The notes: generated by a model from the sequence alone, not told the origin. A stretch of DNA of 64,000 nucleotides from Spirochaetota bacterium (GCA_016214035.1 JACRPF010000006.1:1-64000), one strand, 5' to 3'. Positions 40,985 through 49,587 are shown, numbered from the stretch's first letter. Numbers and translations are program-made.

Positions 40985-41593
40985 ATGGCCGAAAATGATA
41001 AAAAAGATGAGATAGACGTTGACGCGATGTTCGCGGCAATGGCAGAAGAAGCCAAAAAGGACGGCGCAACGATTGATCTTGAACCGTCAGAAAAACCCGC
41101 CGACGGCGACACCGGATTTATCGCCCCGGGCGGTGACGATGATGATGAAAGCATCACCCTCGACCCGTCGGAGCTGGACGCGGTATTATCCGAAGCAAGT
41201 GAGACCGATCTGCCCACGATGGGAACCGGCGACGCAGTGACGCAGGATATCGACACGGACGCCAAAGACGACACTGCAGATGCGATTGAAGTTGATATCG
41301 CCGCGCCGGACGTCAAAGGCCTTGATATCGATCCCGACGGAGACATAGCGCTTACCATCGACGATATCGGCACTGAAGTTGCCGGCATACATGACGCTCC
41401 TGCCGCGGAAAACGCTGAAGCAGGTGCCGGCATAGACCTTGCAAAAATACGCGAGATCATCGACAGCGCCATTGATGAACGCATGCTTGCATCGCAGAAA
41501 GAGCTTGAACGCATCATGAAAGAAGTTGCCATTGAAGCGGTCAAGGTAAGTACGAAATCCATCGTCGAATATCTTAAAAAGAATCTGAAATAA
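40985..41593 (+). CDS. Acidic protein of unknown function
   Basis: A 202-residue, strongly acidic protein. The first two thirds are low-complexity and probably disordered (FIAPGGDDDDESITLDPSELDAVLSE, then runs of Asp-Ile-Asp). The last 55 residues form a basic/helical end, IDLAKIREIIDSAIDERMLASQKELERIMKEVAIEAVKVSTKSIVEYLKKNLK, likely a coiled coil. No signal peptide. The ATG at 40985 has CTGGAG upstream. Its stop is two bases before the start of the J-domain gene, so they are co-translated and may interact. No family is recognised; acidic spirochaete proteins near motility or chemotaxis genes can look like this but no such genes are here. Confidence 0.7.
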   Translation: MAENDKKDEIDVDAMFAAMAEEAKKDGATIDLEPSEKPADGDTGFIAPGGDDDDESITLDPSELDAVLSEASETDLPTMGTGDAVTQDIDTDAKDDTADAIEVDIAAPDVKGLDIDPDGDIALTIDDIGTEVAGIHDAPAAENAEAGAGIDLAKIREIIDSAIDERMLASQKELERIMKEVAIEAVKVSTKSIVEYLKKNLK

Positions 41594-41595
41594 GA

Positions 41596-42357
41596 TTGCT
41601 GCTGGAAAAAGCATACGAAATATTCGGGCTTTCGGGCAGACCGCCCCTGGCCGAAGTAAAATCGCGTTATAAAACACTTGTCAAGCGCTGCCATCCGGAT
41701 ATCGTGAAAGGCGAGAACGACGCCATACGCACATTGAATATCGCCTACGAGACCATCCTTGAACACAGCGCCGAGGCGCCGCCGGCGGCAAAGCTCTCTC
41801 CCTCGCTTGAGGAGGTCATCAAAGGGCTGAAACTCGCCATGAAGCGGTTCGCCGGTACGCTGCAGAAAAAACGCCGCCCGCAGGACCGTGAAGCAGACAC
41901 TGCCGAACTCGCCGCGCTGCTTGCCGTACTTGAGTCACAGCCGGAGGAAAGCGAGGAATATCTCACCGCAGTCTCATTCATCCGCAATGTACTGCGTTTT
42001 GCCGCACTGCCGCAGAAAGTCCGTATCGTAAACGCAAAGGATAAAAAAGCGTATTTTCTGTATAACGACATCTGCAAACAGACTGAACGCTCGCTCGAGG
42101 AGGCGTTCGCGCGGCTTGACGGCATACGGCGACGCACCTCTCTCTGGCGCTACTATCTCGAAAAATCGCGTGAGGAATACCGGTCGTTTCGAACAATAAA
42201 CGCGCCGGCGTTCGCATCGGTATTCGACTTTTTCGACCAGTTCGCCGAGGACATCGAATTCATGGTGGACATATTCGCGCGGCAGCCCTCAATGCTTACC
42301 TATAAGGATTTTTTCGCGCTGTTCAGCCGGAGCAGGATCCGTGGATCCGGAAAGTAG
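41596..42357 (+). CDS. J-domain (DnaJ-like) protein
   Basis: A 253-residue protein whose first 55 residues are a J domain: LEKAYEIFGLSGRPPLAEVKSRYKTLVKRCHPDIVKGENDAIRTLNIAYETIL with the HPD motif that stimulates DnaK. There is no Gly/Phe region or zinc-finger, so this is a type III J protein. The rest is helical and charged (SLEEVIKGLKLAMKRF; LRDGIRRRTSLWRYYLEKSREEYRSF is similar in style) with no named domain. The start appears to be TTG at 41596, two bases after the upstream stop; no ATG or GTG is available. It probably recruits DnaK to a client linked with the acidic protein. Confidence 0.75.
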   Translation: MLLEKAYEIFGLSGRPPLAEVKSRYKTLVKRCHPDIVKGENDAIRTLNIAYETILEHSAEAPPAAKLSPSLEEVIKGLKLAMKRFAGTLQKKRRPQDREADTAELAALLAVLESQPEESEEYLTAVSFIRNVLRFAALPQKVRIVNAKDKKAYFLYNDICKQTERSLEEAFARLDGIRRRTSLWRYYLEKSREEYRSFRTINAPAFASVFDFFDQFAEDIEFMVDIFARQPSMLTYKDFFALFSRSRIRGSGK

Positions 42358-42403
42358 CATATCGCTTCGACAACTGTTGCGCCGTAATGTTTCATGCAAT
42401 TAT

Positions 42404-42431
42404 TTGATTTTTTAGCACATCACGGTATAAT
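42404..42431 (+). promoter_or_regulatory. Promoter of the mla operon; leaderless arrangement
   Basis: TTGATT (42404-42409), 16 bp, TATAAT (42426-42431), then six bases to the ATG at 42438 with no ribosome site. Confidence 0.6.
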
Positions 42432-42437
42432 CGCATC

Positions 42438-43247
42438 ATGACCTCCGCCACGATCAGAAAAATAATGCTTGCGCCGGTTCTCCGCATCGTCGATCAGGCG
42501 GGCGGCATTCTCGGTCTGCTCATCTATTCGCTCGCGGAGGCCGTGCAGCTCGGAAAACCGGACACCGACGTGGTATATGAAGAAACGGTAAAGCAGGTCT
42601 ATTTCTCCGGCGTCACCACCGTTCCGCTCATCGCGGTCATGTCACTTGCGCTCGGCATCGGCATCAATCTTTCGGCATCGGCGGCATCGAACTTCCTCTC
42701 CGCCGAGATGGTTTCCAATCTCATCATCACCGTCATTCTCCGTGAGGGCGGACCGCTTCTGACCGCCATCATACTTATTTCCCGCAGCGGCACGGCGATA
42801 TCCGCCGAGATAGGCGCCATCGTCATCGGCCACGAGCTTGAGGCGCTTGAATCGCTCGGCGTTGACCCGCTCAGGCTCATCACACTCCCGCGCATCATCG
42901 GCATGATGATATCCATGATGGTGCTCAATCTCCTCTTCACCGCAATCGGCATTTTCGGCGGACTTATCGTCAGCGCAATGCTCAATCCCGCGGTGTCGTT
43001 CCTATCGTTCGTTGACACCTTCTTCACGTATCTCACCTATGCCGATCTTTTTATTAATGTGCTTAAAAGCCTCATCCTCGGCGCACTGGTATCGGTCACG
43101 TCGGTCTATTACGGATTCAAGATACGCGGCGCGACATCCGCCATCGCCATTGCGGCGCAGAAAGGCGTGATGAGCGGCTTTCTCTGGGTGTTCATCTTCG
43201 ATATCATCATCAGCGTTCTCTTCTACGTTTCAGGCGGCGGGAAGTAG
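42438..43247 (+). CDS. mlaE: MlaE-type ABC transporter permease
   Basis: A 269-residue permease of the MlaE/YrbE family, which moves phospholipids between inner and outer membranes with an MCE protein. Seen: the typical VYFSGVTTVPLIAVMSLALGIGI helix, ILREGGPLLTAIILISRSGTAISAEIGAIVIGHELEALESLGVDPLRLITLPRIIG (the family core including GPxLTA and EIG) and TSVYYGFKIRGATSAIAIAAQKGV near the end. Five to six membrane helices. The permease looks intact, in contrast to its ATPase partner, whose gene starts five bases downstream. The start codon follows the -10 box by six bases. Confidence 0.92.
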   Translation: MTSATIRKIMLAPVLRIVDQAGGILGLLIYSLAEAVQLGKPDTDVVYEETVKQVYFSGVTTVPLIAVMSLALGIGINLSASAASNFLSAEMVSNLIITVILREGGPLLTAIILISRSGTAISAEIGAIVIGHELEALESLGVDPLRLITLPRIIGMMISMMVLNLLFTAIGIFGGLIVSAMLNPAVSFLSFVDTFFTYLTYADLFINVLKSLILGALVSVTSVYYGFKIRGATSAIAIAAQKGVMSGFLWVFIFDIIISVLFYVSGGGK

Positions 43248-43252
43248 CACCG

Positions 43253-43993
43253 ATGAGAGAATACGCGGTAGAATTCAGGGACGTGACCTTCGGATTCGCG
43301 GATAAAACGGTCTTTAAGGATCTTTCGATAGCGTTCGTCCGATCGGAGTTCACGGCTATCGTAGGCGCAAGCGGTGAAGGACTTTCGACACTGCTCAAAC
43401 TCGCCGACGGATTGTATTCACCTCAGGGAGGCACCATAATCACCGCGGGTATCGATCTTACCGCGGCGAAAAAGCCCGAGCTCATGAAGATGAAAAGCCG
43501 CAACGGATTCGTGTTTCAGGACGATGCGCTCCTGTCATCACGAAGCGCGTATCAAAACCTGTCGCTCCACGCAAAGTACAACACCCATAAACCCGACGCG
43601 GAAATCGACGCGGAGATAACCGCGCACGCCGCGCATCTGGGAATATCGAAAGAACGGCTCCTGACCGCGCGTCCGAACGTGATGAACAACCGCGAAAAAC
43701 GTTTCGTCAATCTCATGCGGGCGACGCTGCACCGTCCCGAGATACTGTTTCTCGACTCCGTGTTCGACGGTGTCGATCAGCAGACCGATTCGATGATACG
43801 CAGGGAGATCTGCCGTCTTGTGACCGACAACGCCGCGATGACCGTCATTGCGGTATGCTCGAAGATATCCGAATTCAAACTGCTCGCGCAGCGCGTGGTC
43901 GCCATGCGCGATCATGCGATCTATTTCGACGGAACCATGGATGAGTACAAGCAGCGTCAGGAAGATGACGACTATTTAAAAGAGTTCCTGTGA
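43253..43993 (+). CDS. MlaF-like ABC protein with degenerate nucleotide-binding motifs
   Basis: A 246-residue ABC-fold protein in the position of mlaF. The fold is recognisable: VEFRDVTFGFADKTVFKDLSIAF, the Q-loop GFVFQDDALLSS and a final DRVVAMRDHAIYFDGT-like strand (QRVVAMRDHAIYFDG). The catalytic motifs are not. Walker A reads GASGEGLST with Leu in place of the essential Lys; the LSGG signature is replaced by VMNNREKR; Walker B is ILFLDSVFDG with Ser for the catalytic Glu; and the H-loop His is absent (VCSKIS). It should not hydrolyse ATP by the normal mechanism. It may be a structural pseudo-ATPase, or a second, active ATPase may be encoded elsewhere. Confidence 0.85.
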   Translation: MREYAVEFRDVTFGFADKTVFKDLSIAFVRSEFTAIVGASGEGLSTLLKLADGLYSPQGGTIITAGIDLTAAKKPELMKMKSRNGFVFQDDALLSSRSAYQNLSLHAKYNTHKPDAEIDAEITAHAAHLGISKERLLTARPNVMNNREKRFVNLMRATLHRPEILFLDSVFDGVDQQTDSMIRREICRLVTDNAAMTVIAVCSKISEFKLLAQRVVAMRDHAIYFDGTMDEYKQRQEDDDYLKEFL

Positions 43994-44025
43994 TACACAG
44001 GATATAAACGACAGGAGTACCCCGT

Positions 44026-44895
44026 ATGGCTTACACTTTCTCGCGAATGGAAAAGCTGGTGGCTATTTTCATCACCGTAGCCGTCATCATCACGCTGACG
44101 ATGGCGGTATTCATCTCGAGCCAGAAAGGCCTCTGGCGTATGAAGTACACCTACACCACCGAGTTCAAGACCGGCAAGGGCTTAAAAGAGAATATGCCGG
44201 TGACCCTGCAGAACATTCCCATAGGAAAGATAGGCAAGCCGCGCGTCGACAATGAGAACATGGTTGACGTACCGGTGATCATCTATTCTGAATATACCGA
44301 TCGTGTACGCGAGGACAGCGTGCTGGTATTGAGCGCGGGTCTCATCGGCGGCAGCGAGCTCATCCTCTATCCCGGATCTCCGGAATCGAAAAAACTCAAG
44401 AACCATGCCTTCGTGCAGTCGTCGGACACGGAACGCGGCGAGCTTCTGAAAAAAAAGCATGAACTCACGATGAAGGCCACCGGTCTTGACGCGATGCTCG
44501 GCAATGTGACGTCGTTCACCAAAAAACTGAGCGACCCCGACAGCGACATTTCGGGGCTCCTGCGCAATGTCAAGGACATCACCGGTGAATTGTCATATTC
44601 CATGAAAGAGGGAAATCTTTCATATATCATGCGCGACCCGGAGTTCAAGGGAAAGCTCAACGGCGCCCTGGAAAAGCTCAATGGAACGCTTGAAAATCTG
44701 AAATCAACCACGGAAATGCTCAAATCGAAAAACGACGACCTGAAAGCGACGCTTGAAAACCTGAAGGCGATGAGCGAGAATTTGAAAAAGCTCACCGGTT
44801 CACTGGCGCCGTCGGACGGGAAATCGAAGACGCAGGAAAAAACGCCGGAGAAACCGGCGGAAAAAACTGCTGAAAAATCCACCAAAAAGAAATAA
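44026..44895 (+). CDS. mlaD: MlaD-like MCE domain protein
   Basis: A 289-residue protein with an N-terminal membrane anchor (LVAIFITVAVIITLTMAVFI) and one MCE domain (about 40-125: YTYTTEFKTGKGLKENMPVTLQNIPIGKIGKPRVDNENMVDVPVII ... SVLVLSAGLIGGSELILYPG), the lipid-binding ring-forming domain. A long helical, coiled-coil region follows (LEKLNGTLENLKSTTEMLKSKNDDLKATLENLKAMSENLKKL), then a Lys/Glu/Pro-rich tail. It would sit in the periplasm bound to MlaE. AGGAG precedes the ATG. The coiled coil resembles the tunnel-forming helices of longer MCE proteins. Confidence 0.88.
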   Translation: MAYTFSRMEKLVAIFITVAVIITLTMAVFISSQKGLWRMKYTYTTEFKTGKGLKENMPVTLQNIPIGKIGKPRVDNENMVDVPVIIYSEYTDRVREDSVLVLSAGLIGGSELILYPGSPESKKLKNHAFVQSSDTERGELLKKKHELTMKATGLDAMLGNVTSFTKKLSDPDSDISGLLRNVKDITGELSYSMKEGNLSYIMRDPEFKGKLNGALEKLNGTLENLKSTTEMLKSKNDDLKATLENLKAMSENLKKLTGSLAPSDGKSKTQEKTPEKPAEKTAEKSTKKK

Positions 44896-44937
44896 TCCGG
44901 AATTCACAGACACGAACAACATAGAGCGGAGCACATC

Positions 44938-47454
44938 ATGAACAACGCACAGGCCGCGCTTGCGGCATACCACGAACGCAATAAATCACGGGCGGGGCTT
45001 CCTCCCCGTCCGCTCGATGAGAAGGAAGTGCGCGCATTCATCGAAGCGCTCGCCGACGCGAACTGCCCGCTTGCCGAACGCGACGAGATAATCCGCCTTC
45101 TCGACAACGAGGTGCGCGGCGGAAGCTACCCCGAAGCGAAGCTCAAGGCAGAGGCGCTCTATGATTTCGCTGTCGGAGAAAAAAACGGAGCACTCACCCC
45201 GCCCGAGGCGCTCTCCATGCTCGTCAACATGAACGGAGGTGCCGCGGACCTGCTCCTCGTCAAATGTCTTGAAGAATCATCGATAGACCGCGATATCGTG
45301 GCAGCAGCATGCGAAAAAATATTCACGATATCGAAGGAAGCACTCGACTATTGCGCGGCACTCGCCGCCGGCGGCAACGAATATATGCGCAGGGTGCTCG
45401 AACAGTGGGCGCACCGCTCATGGGAAGCGCATCTCCCCTTCCCCGAAACGATAACCGTTATCGCGCTTAAAACGGGCGATTATATCTCCACGGACCATCT
45501 GTCGCCGTCAAAGCGCGCCTCATCACGTACCGACAGACCGCTCCACGCCACGTTCCTCATGGAAGGACGCGACGACCAGAAGGATTTTGCCGCACGGTGG
45601 AAAAAGCTCGCGGCACAGGGACGCCTCGCCGTTGTCGGCGGGCTTCAGTTCGGCGAAGGTTCGTCGCGCAAAAGCGCCACGTACAATCTGCTTGAAGTCA
45701 TCGGCATGCAGGAACACCATGTGCCGGAAAGCAAACGCGGCGGCGTGCTTATCGCCAAATCAATAGCGCCGATATTCGAGAACAGCGTTATATCGTCCGG
45801 CGTGATTCCGCTCAAAGCGGATACGGACCTGATCGCCGAAGGCGACGTGCTCCGCGTTGAACTTTCGAAGAACATCATCGTGAACGAGACGCAGAAAAAG
45901 GATATCCCCTTTGCACCGCTCTCGCCGTTCGTACTCAAAAAACTCCGCGCGGGCGGACTGAACGCATACATGTCCCAGAAAAAGCTCTACCTCATGGCGG
46001 CTGAAGCGGCAAAGCGTCTGCATATGTCATTTGAAGCGCCGGCCGTCGTACCGGCGGCGGCGCCGAAACCGCAATCGATTATGCGGAAGCTCTTCACGGC
46101 CAACCGCCTTGACGGCGCGTCGTTCACGGAGACGGGAGAGAACGTAGAGGTTAAAATACGCGGCGTGTTCTCGCAGGACACCACCGGCCCCATGACCATG
46201 GATGAATACCGGCAGATCGGCGGCGGCACGAGTTTTCAGAGTGAGTTCGTCGTGCAGTCGGTATGTCATACGAGCGAATGCCCCACCACCGAAGAACGCA
46301 ACACACAGCTTTTCCTCCAGCGTTTCGTCCGCGAACACGGCGGCGTGGCGCTTGAAGCGGGCGAAGGCATCATACACACCATCGCAAACCGCTTCGTGCT
46401 GCCGACGGACATCATCGTGGGCGGTGATTCACACACGCGCACCGAGCGCGGCGTTTCATTCCCGGCGGGAAGCGATATCGTCGCCATTGCGATGAAGTAC
46501 GGATTCCTTGAGCTCTCAGTCGACGAGGAAGTGCTTGTCACGTTCACCGGAAAGCTCAATGAGGGCGTTACCGTTCGCGACGCGGTAAGCATGCTCGTCA
46601 CCGAGGCCGAACGCACGGGTCTCGGCAAAGGCATCTACAACGGACGCGTCATCGAATTCGGCGGTGTGGAACATTTCAACCGCGACGAACGCTACATCCT
46701 CACCAATGCGGTGGCGGAACGGAGCTCATCGGCAGGCGTCATGCCCACGGATTCTGTGACTGTTGCAAGCGTAACCAAAGACCTCGTCTATCTCAAACAC
46801 CGCTATGACCGCGGCGACCGTTCTCAGGCGCTGATAAAAACGATAACATCGTTCGAGGCGTATCTCACCAAGAAAACACTGTTCGCCTCGGATCCCGGAA
46901 CGGTATATGCGGCGAAAGTATCGATAGACCTGTCGCGCTACAAAGAACCGCTTATCGCAAAGCCGCATCACCCGGATAACGTGGCGACGCTTTCGGATGT
47001 CGCGGGAACGAAGGTTGATGAAGTGTTCATCGGAAGCTGTGTGGGCGGCGATCTTGCGAGCATTCGCGCTGCGGCGTTCATTATGGAAGGAAAACGCATT
47101 GCGCCGGGTGTGCAGTGCGTGGTAATCCCTGCATCGGCCGATATTCACAGTACGCTCATGAAAGATGGAACACTCGCAAAACTTCACGATGCAGGCGCGA
47201 TAATCGGCATACCGAGCTGCGGACTCTGCATGGGCAATAAGCGGCGCATCGGCGACAACGCCACGGCGGTCACCACGACAACGAGAAATTACCAGTCGCG
47301 CATCGGACCCTCGTCGGCGCAGGCCTTCCTCGCAAGCGCCGAAGTCGCGGCACTCTGCGCGCTTGAAGGAAAGTTCATTAGCGCGGAAGCGTATCACAGC
47401 GCGTATCATGCGCGGGTGGCGAAACACCGTTCGGCGATAACCGCCGGGATATAA
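44938..47454 (+). CDS. acnB: Aconitate hydratase B
   Basis: An 838-residue AcnB-type aconitase, converting citrate to isocitrate with a 4Fe-4S cluster. The domain order is that of AcnB: an N-terminal HEAT-like domain (about 1-160), the swivel domain (about 165-370, GDYISTDHLSPS and GLQFGEGSSRKSATYNL) and then domains 1-3. Cluster ligands are visible in FIGSCVGGDLASIRAAAFIMEG and GIPSCGLCMGNKRRIGDNATAV, and the substrate motif in VGGDSHTRTERGVSFPAGSD. Length is close to normal (about 860). GGAG lies before the ATG. No other citric-acid-cycle gene is adjacent. Confidence 0.93.
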   Translation: MNNAQAALAAYHERNKSRAGLPPRPLDEKEVRAFIEALADANCPLAERDEIIRLLDNEVRGGSYPEAKLKAEALYDFAVGEKNGALTPPEALSMLVNMNGGAADLLLVKCLEESSIDRDIVAAACEKIFTISKEALDYCAALAAGGNEYMRRVLEQWAHRSWEAHLPFPETITVIALKTGDYISTDHLSPSKRASSRTDRPLHATFLMEGRDDQKDFAARWKKLAAQGRLAVVGGLQFGEGSSRKSATYNLLEVIGMQEHHVPESKRGGVLIAKSIAPIFENSVISSGVIPLKADTDLIAEGDVLRVELSKNIIVNETQKKDIPFAPLSPFVLKKLRAGGLNAYMSQKKLYLMAAEAAKRLHMSFEAPAVVPAAAPKPQSIMRKLFTANRLDGASFTETGENVEVKIRGVFSQDTTGPMTMDEYRQIGGGTSFQSEFVVQSVCHTSECPTTEERNTQLFLQRFVREHGGVALEAGEGIIHTIANRFVLPTDIIVGGDSHTRTERGVSFPAGSDIVAIAMKYGFLELSVDEEVLVTFTGKLNEGVTVRDAVSMLVTEAERTGLGKGIYNGRVIEFGGVEHFNRDERYILTNAVAERSSSAGVMPTDSVTVASVTKDLVYLKHRYDRGDRSQALIKTITSFEAYLTKKTLFASDPGTVYAAKVSIDLSRYKEPLIAKPHHPDNVATLSDVAGTKVDEVFIGSCVGGDLASIRAAAFIMEGKRIAPGVQCVVIPASADIHSTLMKDGTLAKLHDAGAIIGIPSCGLCMGNKRRIGDNATAVTTTTRNYQSRIGPSSAQAFLASAEVAALCALEGKFISAEAYHSAYHARVAKHRSAITAGI

Positions 47455-47595
47455 TGCCTCGAAACGCGGCAGTACGGCGGGAACGGCACGGCGCTCCGTC
47501 GTCAGCATCACGGGAAGTCGCACCTGCACCGCGTCGATACCGTGATTGCATGCCGGTGAAATAGAAGCGCATCGGCATACACGCGCCGACACTAT

Positions 47596-47624
47596 TTGCG
47601 AAACGGCTCCATTTGGCCTATACT
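47596..47624 (+). promoter_or_regulatory. Promoter of AraC gene; leaderless arrangement
   Basis: TTGCGA (47596-47601), 17 bp, TATACT (47619-47624), then seven bases to the ATG at 47632. Confidence 0.55.
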
Positions 47625-47631
47625 GTCTGTA

Positions 47632-48375
47632 ATGGAAACATTTATCAAAGCGGCTCCGTTCACCGTCACCAAACGGTTTCCCGAACACGAACATCCGTCG
47701 TGGCAGTTCAACGTCTACCTGAAAGGCAGAGGAACGCTTACGGCCATGGGACAGGAACTGCCGTTCGTACCGGGGCGCATCATCTGCGTTCCGCCGCACT
47801 CAACGCACCGCGAAGATTCCGACGGCGTCTATTCGGACATCGTCCTCTGGATGAGCCATTGTCCGGCCATTCCGGATAAACCGCATCAATGCGACGACCC
47901 GCCGCATAAACCGCTCGCGGTGATGGCGGCAGTCATGCTCCGCGAATATGAACGCGCTGACGACGGCTGGCAGCGTCGATGCAGCGACATGGCCGACGTC
48001 TTTGTCCGTTATTTCCGCCACTACAGCAGCGGGACGTCGATGAATGCGGATGTCGAATCGCTGAAACAAAAACTGCTCGAGCACATCGCCGACCCCGCCT
48101 TTTCCGTTGAACAGGCCGCGGCAGCCGGCGGATTCTCTGCCGGTCACAGCAACCGTCTGTTCAGAAAATATACCGGCATGTCGCCGCTCCAGTATCTCAT
48201 CGACGCGCGCATCCGCACCGCGGCGGATCTCCTGCGCACCGAGGCGATGAGCATACGCGAGATAGCCCGCATGACCGGCTTTGCCGATCCGTACTATTTT
48301 TCACGCATGTTCAAAAAGATCACCGGGCATTCACCGCGCGGATACCGGACACGGAAAGCATCTCCGGCGATGTGA
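47632..48375 (+). CDS. AraC family transcriptional regulator
   Basis: A 247-residue AraC regulator with an N-terminal cupin (EHEHPSWQFNVYLKGRGTLTAMGQELPFVPGRIICVPPHSTHRE) and two C-terminal helix-turn-helix motifs (FSVEQAAAAGGFSAGHSNRLFRKYTGMSPLQYLIDARIRTAADLL and MSIREIARMTGFADPYYFSRMFKKITGHSPRGYRTR). No ribosome site; the ATG follows the -10 box by seven bases. The gene lies directly upstream of the sigma-factor gene, whose promoter has tandem 12-bp repeats spaced 21 bp apart next to its -35 box. That is how AraC proteins usually bind, so this protein may activate the sigma gene. Confidence 0.9.
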   Translation: METFIKAAPFTVTKRFPEHEHPSWQFNVYLKGRGTLTAMGQELPFVPGRIICVPPHSTHREDSDGVYSDIVLWMSHCPAIPDKPHQCDDPPHKPLAVMAAVMLREYERADDGWQRRCSDMADVFVRYFRHYSSGTSMNADVESLKQKLLEHIADPAFSVEQAAAAGGFSAGHSNRLFRKYTGMSPLQYLIDARIRTAADLLRTEAMSIREIARMTGFADPYYFSRMFKKITGHSPRGYRTRKASPAM

Positions 48376-48399
48376 AACGGCCGCGATAGACCGGATGTG

Positions 48400-48432
48400 C
48401 GGATTATCCATCTTTTTGTCCGGAATATCCAT
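48400..48432 (+). promoter_or_regulatory. Tandem direct repeats, candidate AraC binding site
   Basis: CGGATTATCCAT (48400-48411) and CGGAATATCCAT (48421-48432) differ at one base and are spaced exactly 21 bp start to start, two helical turns. The second copy abuts the -35 box at 48433. Confidence 0.55.
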
Positions 48433-48460
48433 TTGCCCCGGACGTATACCGTAGTAGACT
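48433..48460 (+). promoter_or_regulatory. Promoter of the sigma-70 family gene
   Basis: TTGCCC (48433-48438), 16 bp, TAGACT (48455-48460); AGGAAA precedes the ATG at 48482. Weak elements plus adjacent upstream repeats suggest an activator-dependent promoter. Confidence 0.5.
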
Positions 48461-48481
48461 GACCGCATCATAGGAAAAAAT

Positions 48482-49531
48482 ATGTGCGAAGCCTGCATTG
48501 ACACCATGGATCAGGCACTCGATGTGCCGTTATTGCCCGCCATACGGACGGCGCTCGTCTGCCGTCCGGTGCGGCGTACCTCACGTCAGCGCCCGCCGTC
48601 AGACACAAGAACGGCTGACCGGCATCGCACTACCCCCACTAAGACCGGCGTTCATGACGCAACCACCATCTATCTCACACAGATAGGACGCATCAAAAGA
48701 CTCGCTGAATCCGAAGAACGGATTTTATGGGAGACGCTCCGCACGCTGAAGAAGAACATACGCGAAGCGAATGAACGGCAGATGCGGAAATATGCGCGCG
48801 CCTATGACACCTGCACGAAACGCCTTGTTGAAGCGAACCTGCGGCTTGTCGTGGATGTCGCCAAAAAAATGAAACAGTCAAGCGGCACGGCTACACCGCT
48901 CGCGGATCTCGTCAACGAGGGCAACATCGGCCTCATGACGGCCATCACCAAATTCGATTATATCAAAGGTTATAAATTCTCCACCTATGCCACCTGGTGG
49001 ATACGTCAGGCTATTTTCAAAGTGGTGAACTCGGAAAAACATCACATACGATTCCCCATGCATCTGCACCGGCTCAAGCGGCGCTATCTTGACGCGGTGA
49101 ACCGCTTTGTGGACGACCACAAGCACAATCCCACAGCCGCCGATATGGCGGAAAAACTGTGTGTAAGTGAAAAGACCGTGGCGCATCTTGCGGTATTGGT
49201 GAAAGAACCCCTGTCGCTGTCACGCGCGGCAGACCCGGGCGGAACGGTACGCGAAATAGACATCGAAGATGAACGGTTCCTGAAACCGCATGAAGAAGCG
49301 TTCATGCGTAATCTCAAGGACATGGTGAACGGCGTGCTCACCTCGCTCAGCGACCGCCAGCGAATCGCGATAACGCTCCGCTTCGGCCTCGACGGAAACC
49401 CGGCCCGCAGTCTCGAGGAAACGGGCGCGTGCATGTCGCTGACACGTGAACGTGTACGCCAGATATTAAACGAGGCATTTGAAGCAATACGCGCCATGAA
49501 GAATGTGGAAGCGATGAAGGATCATCTCTAG
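48482..49531 (+). CDS. Sigma-70 family factor (RpoD/RpoS-like, group 2 or 3)
   Basis: A 349-residue sigma factor. After a basic, Pro/Arg-rich N-terminus of about 55 residues there is a region 1.2-like segment (TTIYLTQIGRIKRLAESEERILWE), a canonical region 2 (LVEANLRLVVDVAKKM, DLVNEGNIGLMTAITKFDYIKGYKFSTYATWWIRQAIFKVV), region 3 (HIRFPMHLHRLKRRYLDAVNRF, TAADMAEKLCVSEKTV) and region 4 (LTSLSDRQRIAITLRFGLDGNPARSLEETGACMSLTRERVRQILNEAFEAIR). It lacks region 1.1 and is too short for the housekeeping factor, so it is an alternative RpoS-like factor. It precedes a long set of surface-protein genes that may be its targets. Confidence 0.92.
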   Translation: MCEACIDTMDQALDVPLLPAIRTALVCRPVRRTSRQRPPSDTRTADRHRTTPTKTGVHDATTIYLTQIGRIKRLAESEERILWETLRTLKKNIREANERQMRKYARAYDTCTKRLVEANLRLVVDVAKKMKQSSGTATPLADLVNEGNIGLMTAITKFDYIKGYKFSTYATWWIRQAIFKVVNSEKHHIRFPMHLHRLKRRYLDAVNRFVDDHKHNPTAADMAEKLCVSEKTVAHLAVLVKEPLSLSRAADPGGTVREIDIEDERFLKPHEEAFMRNLKDMVNGVLTSLSDRQRIAITLRFGLDGNPARSLEETGACMSLTRERVRQILNEAFEAIRAMKNVEAMKDHL

Positions 49532-49558
49532 CAACTCCGTATTTTCTCGAAAATCAAC

Positions 49559-49587
49559 TTGACAATCAGGGCTAAATGTGATATTTT
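49559..49587 (+). promoter_or_regulatory. Promoter at the head of the surface-protein series
   Basis: TTGACA (49559-49564), 17 bp, TATTTT (49582-49587), followed by AAGGGGG and the ATG at 49648. Confidence 0.6.

Noticed and set aside
44938-47454. Aconitase with the swivel domain before the catalytic domains, at first suspected to be a permuted or fused gene
   Set aside because: HEAT-like, swivel, then domains 1-3 is the normal order of AcnB.
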